Assembly: GCA_945859605.1 (NCBI GenBank) | Contig: OX243827.1 | Location: forward strand, 20,664,862 to 20,728,861 | Source: Lumbricus rubellus | Lineage: Eukaryota > Annelida > Clitellata > Crassiclitellata > Lumbricidae | Length of the DNA: 64,000 nucleotides | Direction: 5' to 3' | Shown: positions 37,488 to 64,000 of the stretch, one piece after another | Numbering within the stretch: position 1 is the first letter of the stretch | Layout: each line of letters starts with the position of its first letter | Program-made: the position numbers and the translations under genes | Notes under the pieces: model-generated | The model's input: the letters and a program-made list of their open reading frames with translations, nothing else | Database searches by the model: none | Told to the model about the DNA's origin: nothing

Positions 37488-38518
37488 GTGGGGGCGCGGT
37501 GGTGTAGTGGGTAGACCTAGGCTATGTCCGACGCATTGCAGCCGGATGGGCCCGGGATGCAGGCCCGGCCCTAGGGTTTGCGAGGCCCAAGGCAGCAGCG
37601 GGTCCTCAACTTAAATTTGCGAAGTTGATTTTTTGTCAATGCGGCACTGGTGGGGGTAGAGTCACCTAAGATCGGACACTTAACTTTGTTTCCCAAATTT
37701 CTTTTGAGCTAAGAGCACTATTTTAAAGCAAACCACATTGATGTGGCCTATACATATTTGATTTTCATATGATGCATGTTAGGTCTTCGTTTAGGCTTTT
37801 GACAAATTTCTTTGCGCCGAAGTACTAATGATGCTAATTATTCACAAAGTGAAACGGATAAATTTATGCTATATTTAAAGGCACCTCTCTGAAAATATTC
37901 CGGTTCTAAATTTCCTGTTATGCATTTTCTAAGCTGTCGTTAAAATTATCACCACTATCTTGTGTTTTGACCTCTCCAGCAAAAATGTATGCGGATGTCC
38001 ATTTGCAAATTTGAAGCAAAATAAGTTAGGCCTTAATTAGTGTTTTCTGGAGAGAAGTTCACATACAAGTCAACGTTAAAAAAGTAGGCTAACTGTGACT
38101 CGCCTTAAGGTTTAGCGGCCGAAGTTTCGTTCTTTAAAAATCACCATGTCTCATTCGCGTGACAAATTGACTTCAAGAACAATTGTTTTATACCACGTAA
38201 TCATTGTCAATATTGTCCAATAAAAAAATTATAGCCAGCTGCGCGGGGCCCCTGGAAGCGCGGGGCCCAAGGCGGTTGCCTCGCTCGCCTTGCCCTAAGG
38301 CCGGGCCTGCCGGGATGGCTGCATGTTCGAACTTCGAATCCACCTCAAGCTGCCCTGCTGCCGCGTAGGAACCTTGGGACCTGGGCAAGTCGATCTTTCA
38401 CTCGCAATTGCTCCGCGCTTCGGCGTGAAACTCCGATTCAGTGTCCGCGCTGTAGTCAGGAGCGCTTCTGAGTAGGGAGCTTGCAGAGGCGCTATAACAA
38501 GTGCACATACAAACATAC
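37488..38518 (+). mobile_element. SINE family 1, split by a hAT-like insertion
   Basis: tRNA-like head GGGCGCGGTGGTGTAGTGGG with box B GTTCGAACTTCGAATCC, a conserved body (CTTCGGCGTGAAACTCCGATTCAGTG), and tail GGAGCGCTTCTGAGTAGG...CAGAGGCGCTATAACAAGTG. The element at 37560-38309 interrupts the head. Confidence 0.8.
37560..38309. mobile_element. hAT-like non-autonomous element nested in a SINE
   Basis: Ends CAGGCCCGGCCCTAGGG and CCCTAAGGCCGGGCCTG, flanked by CCGGGATG at 37552-37559 and 38310-38317 (perfect 8-bp duplication). 750 bp, no transposase frame. Subterminal GAGGCCCAAGGC and GGGGCCCAAGGC blocks. Confidence 0.88.
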
Positions 38519-38542
38519 TAGTTATCAAATATTTGTTTCTCT

Positions 38543-38766
38543 ATTTCTATAGCGCCCCTCCAATATTAGCCTACTACTCAGAGGCGCCCCAGACTAGTAA
38601 GCTTACTACAGCGCGAACACTGCATCGGAGTTTCACGCCGAAGCGCCCAAGCAATAATTGCGAGTGAAGGACTTGCTGAAGCTCCCTACGCGGCAGCTTA
38701 GGGTGGATTCGAACCTGCAACCCTCCGGCTGCAAGGCAACGAAAATACCCACTGCACCACCGCTCC
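38543..38766 (-). mobile_element. SINE family 1, minus strand
   Basis: Complete-looking minus-strand copy: head ending at GAGCGGTGGTGCAGTGGG, box B GGTTCGAATCCACC, body with CTTCGGCGTGAAACTCCGATGCAGTG, and tail GGGGCGCTATAGAAATAG. Arranged tail to tail with the SINE at 37488-38518. Confidence 0.8.
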
Positions 38767-38769
38767 TCA

Positions 38770-40429
38770 CGATGGTGAAGGGAAAGGGTGCTCTCACATT
38801 ACGGGCAAAAGAGAGGCACTGTTTTGCCCTTCTCCCTTTATAGGCCTATATAGAAGATTGACACTTATTTTTGCAACTGCCATTTCTTAGGTTTTAACAA
38901 ATTGCTTTGCACCAAAGCACTATGGCCTATAATAGTAGGCTAGGTGATGCAGTCTGCAGAAAGTAAAACTTAAAAATTTACGTTTAGACACCTCTATGAA
39001 AAAACGTCTGTTCTTTATATAATGCTTTGCATTTGTAACATATATTATCTTCAACCCTGATGCTTTTACACCTCTTGGAAAAATATCAATGTAGGCATAA
39101 ATTTATGTCTAGAGCAGTCAACAGGCCAACGAGAATTGTAGAATAAATTGTATAATAACTGGTAGGCTGCGGGTCATGCGTTGATTTATGTGAAGTTTGA
39201 GTGTGCAATGAAAAACCTATAATTAGCTTACTTTGGAGTTCTAACTTCACCGTAAACGGCGCGGGGCGGGAAGAGGCGCTGTAACAAGACTTAGTGCACA
39301 TACATACATAATTTACATATATACCTGGTATTGTATATTATGTGTGTATATAAAATTATGTCTTATATATATATATCATCATCATCAATATCATAGGGCT
39401 CAATGCCCGTAAGAGTCCGACGCCACTCTCTGTCTGAGTCTGTCTCGCGTCATGCTGCCCAGCTTCAACCGGTCCGGTCAGCAGGTCTGCTCCATACCAT
39501 AAACATCTTAGAGCAGCTAGACCACCTTGTCTGATTGAAGAGAATCGTGAGAAAGAGGCATGAAGGACAACGTGGGTCAATGCCCGTATGTGTCCCATGT
39601 TTTTCCCCGACTCTCTCCACTGGTCTGTCCTAACCGGCCTGTGCATGTCTGCTCCACATCATGACACCTTGAAGCATCTGGGTCGCTCTGTCACTTGTGT
39701 CGTGGTTTGTGCGGATTACAATCGTCTTGGTCTTTTCCTGCCAGTGTATCGCCACCCATCTGGCAAACCTTCCTCCTTTGTCCGGGCTTAGGACCGGCAC
39801 AGGGACTTTGTTGGTTCCCTGTGGCGGAGGATGGATGCAGTTTAACGTCGTGCCCTGCAGGACATATATATATATATATTCGTGTCTTGGATCGATCGAA
39901 TATCCTAAATTGCAGCCTAAAGGACAAACGGCCAAATTATAAACATATTTTTGTTCACAGACGAAATCAAATGAACTATTTCCAGTTGATTACATTGTTT
40001 GTTTATTTAGGCAACGTTGGTGGATCTTCCTCGGCTAATGACCCACCTACGAAATCTAGCCATCGGCTATAGACCAAGCCCTACAGCGTAGTTGAGATTG
40101 CCCACGCTATTAGTGTCTTACACAGCTGTGATGTGGCCCTTATTATGGGGTTCTACCGGGTGGGGGGGGGGGTACAGCCGAAGACCCGACCCGGTAGTGG
40201 CTGTGATGTCTGGGGTCGTGAGATCCAATTAAGACTCCTCTATACACGATCAACTCTTGGTTAAATGCGTTCTCATCCTATCGAATGGTTTCAATTATAA
40301 ATGACAGCGGTTTCTGCTGCTCTTCAGACGCAGACAAGCTATAGCCTAGTACTTAGGCCTATAGGCATTGAATGCTAGGCGCCGTATAGGCCGGCAGCGC
40401 AATAATACATATTTTTACACGGGCCTATA
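38770..40429. other. Intergenic, mostly unassigned; low-copy repeat-like text at 39380-39870
   Basis: The segment 39380-39870 holds two diverged copies of a phrase (TCAATGCCCGTA...CGAC...CACTGG/CGCCAC...TGTCCTAACCGG/TTCAACCGG) about 180 bp apart and overlapping open frames on both strands, which is repeat behaviour rather than a gene. The other parts show nothing I can name. Confidence 0.35.
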
Positions 40430-40598
40430 CATGGGCGGAGTTTGGTTTCCGTTCTTGGGGGGGGGGGCTAACCCGAGTCTGGACCTTACTGGGAGGGCTA
40501 ACCCCGAGAAAGGATACCATTTTCATGGTAAAAAAGTTGAATCTGAGCCTTCTTTGAGGGGCCTAGCCCCCCCCAGCCCCTGATAAACTCCGCCCATG
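40430..40598. mobile_element. CATGGGCGGAGTT small element, copy 2, perfect 8-bp target duplication
   Basis: 169 bp with ends CATGGGCGGAGTTTGG and AACTCCGCCCATG, flanked by GGCCTATA at 40422-40429 and 40599-40606. Same family as 23075-23244. Confidence 0.88.
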
Positions 40599-40869
40599 GG
40601 CCTATAATCTAGACTGCTCCTACACGTTTTTTTTATGGCTGTATAATGTATACGTAAACACACTTCGTGGCGTAAGTTAAAGATTTGTCTGTATAGTGAA
40701 AATGGATCTATTTGGCCCTGAGAATTCTTTGAGTGTGGCCCCACCCGCTCAAGCAGATTCTGGTCTGACCTATAATAGCCCTGCAGTTGCATGCCATTTA
40801 GAACCGTATAGAACAATAATTCTGTTTGGCATAATGGTCTCTTCTTCCTTCTTCCTTCTCAAAACCTGC

Positions 40870-40945
40870 TTCGCCTCGCCATGCCTCGTGCACTGGGAGC
40901 GCCTCTGAACGGTTCACCATACTGGAGGTGCTTTATGAATGATTA
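40870..40945 (+). mobile_element. LINE 3' tail remnant
   Basis: CTGGGAGCGCCTCTGAACGG...GGAGGTGCTTTATGAATG is a diverged copy of the shared stem-loop tail. Confidence 0.4.
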
Positions 40946-41239
40946 AAATTTAATACATTAATTACAATATAGACCTGTAGTTAGTCTACTGCCCTACTCT
41001 ACAATATTTAGTCCTACCCTACCACATGGATTACGGAAACATGTACAATTTTTCCCATTATAAGCTATCGTAATCGTAATCTCGAGAAAAATACAATACA
41101 AAATACCAGACAGCACAATAGCAGTGATTTAGACTGAAAATGCAGGCCGCTAACCCTATACAAGGCCACACACAAGGGTGAATTTCTAATTCTAACCCCT
41201 TGTCAGAATTTCCTTTTCCCACTTCACGAAGTTGCGAAT

Positions 41240-42395
41240 ACCACGCAAAATTTTCGCTCCTCCACCCTGCAGGCTGCAGTCCCACCCCAGCTGTTTTAAA
41301 CTAAAAGCATCATCACGTCCTCTGCTTAAAACACTGGTGAGCGACCAAGAGTCTTGGGCCAAGACCTGTGTTACAGTATGCAGTGCGTGCGCGCGCCCAA
41401 TACACCGCATTCAAAAAAGCGTGCCATCTTTCACGGCTCTGGCTGCAAGGTTTTCTGCAAGTCCCGCAGTCTGGCGCCAGGGCTGGCGGCGCGTGTTCGC
41501 GTTTTTCGAGCGCTCTCAAATACGGCAAACGCGGCTGACGGTAAACTTGTAGTTGGACGCGCTGCGCGTAACGGAACGGATGATATAATGGTGTTGTTGT
41601 TGCTAACGACTTTTTAGACGGCGCTCAGAGTGTAGTAGGTTCAGACAGGCTGTTGAACTGAGTTGGAGATTCGCGTGATGTGTTAAGCGCGTCTATAACT
41701 CTATACGGCAAGCGAAGTCAAAAAGGTTTTTCTGATGTGAAACGACTAAAGGTTTCTAGGCTTTCGAGTTCGATTCGACCCCCTAAAACTTGGTTGCACT
41801 ACGAGAGTGTTAGACCTGGCCATCATCGATTTTGCTTTTTGATGCATTGAGCGCTGTTATAGGGGAACTATAGAAATTCTTGGCTTGGATTTTCCGGCGA
41901 TATTGTGTATTCATGGTGCGACGAATTGATGCCTGGATCCGATAGACCTAATCGAAATTGTTTGATCTCCACAGCGTAGGCCTACAGCCTACATCTCGGT
42001 GGTTCGCCTTGCGATGCTGTGGCCCCTATACCAGGTTTTATACACATCTCGCACGGATTAGGCCTGTGTTAGGCCTGTGTTAGGCCTGTGTTAGGCTGCT
42101 ATAGGCCAGCGTCACTCGTCTGCCTGCGCGGAGCAGCTATAGGAACGGGAAGTTTATATGTTATTCCTGACAGATTATCTACCTTAACCGCGAGGCCTGT
42201 GTACAGTATACACGCGAACTCGTATAGGCTTCGTATAATAGCAGAGACGTATGCGAGTATAGATAGCGACTTTGGCCATCTGTCGGCCGGTAAGTAGCGC
42301 TGTTGATTTGCAGTCGCGTTTTGCCGGGCTTGCGGTTGGACGGAGGAGGTATAGACGCTGAGTGAGAGAGCAGAGACCGGGAAAAGGAGGGCGTC
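41240..42395 (+). promoter_or_regulatory. CpG-richer 5' region upstream of the PDZ gene
   Basis: GC and CpG content rises clearly in 41380-41640 and again at 42100-42395 compared with the AT-rich surroundings, immediately before the start codon exon. Three tandem TTAGGCCTGTG units lie at 42058-42095. The transcription start and any core promoter motif cannot be fixed from sequence. Confidence 0.3.
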
Positions 42396-62326
<19,931 letters not shown>

Positions 62327-62572
62327 GTCAGTTCCCTGCTTACTTGTCTTTGTATTTTTATATAGTTATATAGGGTGTCTCGATAGGTCGTGAACGATTT
62401 TGAATGCAGAAAAATATATGTTATACACAATATAATGTGGAAAGTTTTATACTGGCGGATAGGTTATTCAAATGAAAATGTTAATATAAAAAATGTAGAT
62501 CACTAGCTCACTTAATAAAATTGTAGCGCCAATAACCGTGACATCATCAAATTCGTGCCAAATAAACGTCAA

Positions 62573-63393
62573 GTTAAGCCGCAAACAATACTGTACGACC
62601 ATCATTGTTAATCCACACCTAATTAATTAATACAAATTAGCATTTAGTGTTTAATAATGTTTCCTTTACTCTTTATTACATCCTCAAGTCGATTAGTCAT
62701 CGAGCAAACAGATTTTTCAGAGTTGTCAGAGGTAGACCTAGGGCCTATTGATGTCCATGCCTTACAAAGCCGACGTTTCAATGTCGTTTGGGGTTCGGTA
62801 TCGGCATAAACAGTTACCGCCATAAAACTACAAACATTTTCCATTGGTGACAAATCCGGCGAATTAGGCGACCAGTCCCTCAGTGAGATGCAGGCTATCC
62901 ATTGATAAATTTGATATTCTTGTTCAACCACTCGACTGAGGCCTTTGATGTGTGTGCACGTGCACCGTCTTGTTGAAATAATCCTTCGCCGTTATTACGA
63001 AACATTTTTGTGGCTGTGAACTGAGCACATAGACTACTGCCCTTCGCTGGAATGCGGGTTTGACCTCTTTCTCCTGTATCTCATTGATGACATTGTAATA
63101 AGTCGAAGTGACCGAAGTTTTATTTGGAATGATATGAGGTTTTGTTAATCCAACTCTTTATGCCGAACCCGAACCCCAGACACTGAACACCTTAAAACTT
63201 CGGCTTTGTAAGGCATGGACATCAATAGGCCTACCTCTGACAACTCTGAAAAATCTATTTGCTCGATGACTAATCGACTTGAGGCTGTAATAAAGAGTAA
63301 GGGAAACATTATTAAACACTAAATGCTAATTTGTATTAATTAATTAGGTGTGGATTAACAATGATGGCCGTACAGTATTGTTTGCGGCTTAAC
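62573..63393 (-). mobile_element. Tc1/mariner-like transposase remnant inside a long palindrome
   Basis: Minus-strand frames give FQQDGARAHTSKASVEWLNKN (about 62905-62985) and, after a stop and shift, DWSPNSPDLSPMEN (about 62830-62880), the second and third catalytic blocks of a Tc1/mariner DDE transposase. The C-terminal part and flank (62573-62772) recur inverted at 63200-63393. The N-terminal part is missing, so it is inactive. Confidence 0.75.
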
Positions 63394-63399
63394 CCATTA

Positions 63400-63771
63400 G
63401 TGCCTAATGTTCCACTTGTGGAACATTCCACTAAAAGTCGTGGCCACGGCCTGTACTTTATTTTTTTTCTTGTATGCTACATATAATTGTTGGTCTATGT
63501 TGGTGTTTATAATTTCATCTTTGGTTTACCAAGTTGAGCGATAAATAAGTGTTTTCTCAGTGTTTGTAAGTATGTGAACGTTCAATTATAAAATGTCATT
63601 TGTTTCAATCACTGGAAAAAAGATGTAAGCTATCCCCAACTGTAAGATTTGTTTTAATTTGATGTTTCCTGTTTTATGAACACTCTCTATTCAGCATATA
63701 TTGATTTAAAACCACTGCTTTATTATAAACACCGAATGTCTGACATGTTCCACTTGTGGAACATTGGGCAC
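63400..63771. mobile_element. TA-flanked small element with palindromic ends
   Basis: Left GTGCCTAATGTTCCAC and right, inverted, GTGCCCAATGTTCCAC, with TA on both outer sides. Each end includes the palindrome ATGTTCCACTTGTGGAACAT. A TA target and short inverted ends suggest a Tc1/mariner-type non-autonomous element. Confidence 0.65.
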
Positions 63772-63884
63772 TAGCAATACCTGGACTGTTTACATTTAGG
63801 TCCAGTTTATGTATGCATGTACCTGTATGTTAGTATGTATAACAGCATGTATGTAGGTGTGTACCAGGTAAGTATGAGTGTGCG

Positions 63885-64000
63885 TATGTATGTACGTATG
63901 TATGTATGTATGTATGTAAGTAAGTATGTAAGGACGAATGTAAGTAAGTATGTAAGTATGTGTGTAAGTTTGTGTGTAAGTATGTAGGTAACTATGTATG
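63885..64000. repeat. (TATG/TAAG)n tract at the right edge
   Basis: Imperfect GTAT/GTAA tetranucleotide run continuing past the window. Confidence 0.8.

Noticed and set aside
39630..40072. Overlapping frames on both strands up to 125 codons
   Set aside because: Multiple frames in both directions over the same bases and an internal near-repeat; treated as repeat-like DNA.
41313..41617. Overlapping frames on both strands in the GC-rich block
   Set aside because: Frames overlap antisense, no domain is recognisable, and GC-rich DNA has few stops.

Overview
The window reads as nuclear DNA of an intron-rich animal. Conserved metazoan genes are cut into exons of 15 to 220 bp with GT-AG borders, there is a eukaryotic tRNA, and the rest is dense with microsatellites, SINEs, LINE 3' ends, small hAT-type elements and one LTR retrotransposon. 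A marine invertebrate is likely, but nothing seen here fixes the phylum.

Layout. (1) 1-300 is a degenerate short-period satellite. 358-4684 (+) holds the last three exons of an unrecognised, probably extracellular protein with repeated Asp-Tyr-Cys-Arg motifs; its 5' exons lie left of the window. (2) 6317-18734 (-) is a complete 14-exon calcineurin A gene (protein phosphatase 2B catalytic subunit, 507 aa in my model). (3) 18735-23544 is intergenic and made of nested DNA transposons. (4) 23545-33269 (-) is a complete 12-exon isovaleryl-CoA dehydrogenase gene (427 aa) with one GC-AG intron. (5) 33270-42395 is intergenic: a LINE remnant, a tRNA-Lys(CTT) gene, a (GACA)n tract, several hAT-type elements and SINEs. 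(6) From 42396 to beyond the right edge (+) runs a PDZ-domain gene. Its start codon is in exon 1 (42396-42497). A 17.8-kb intron follows, holding a 6.5-kb LTR retrotransposon (44625-51103, coding on -) and long microsatellites. Exon 2 (60268-60419) completes the PDZ domain, and exons 3 and 4 follow. (7) The right end has a palindromic Tc1/mariner-like remnant and a TA-flanked palindromic small element.

The genes belong to unrelated pathways: Ca2+/calmodulin-dependent dephosphorylation, mitochondrial leucine catabolism, and PDZ scaffolding. No operon-like relation is implied.

The most striking signal is a structural accident found twice. In calcineurin A exon 10 and in PDZ exon 2, a piece of the exon together with its splice site is duplicated. 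A tandem repeat (24-bp units in one, AAT in the other) fills the space between the copies, and the extension is stop-free and frame-preserving (288 bp and 276 bp). Each gene therefore carries a ready-made alternative exon form encoding a repeat insert. The LTR element is the second point of interest: its two 511-bp LTRs look identical while its coding region is scrambled and carries two further insertions, which suggests it was moved in trans as a defective element.
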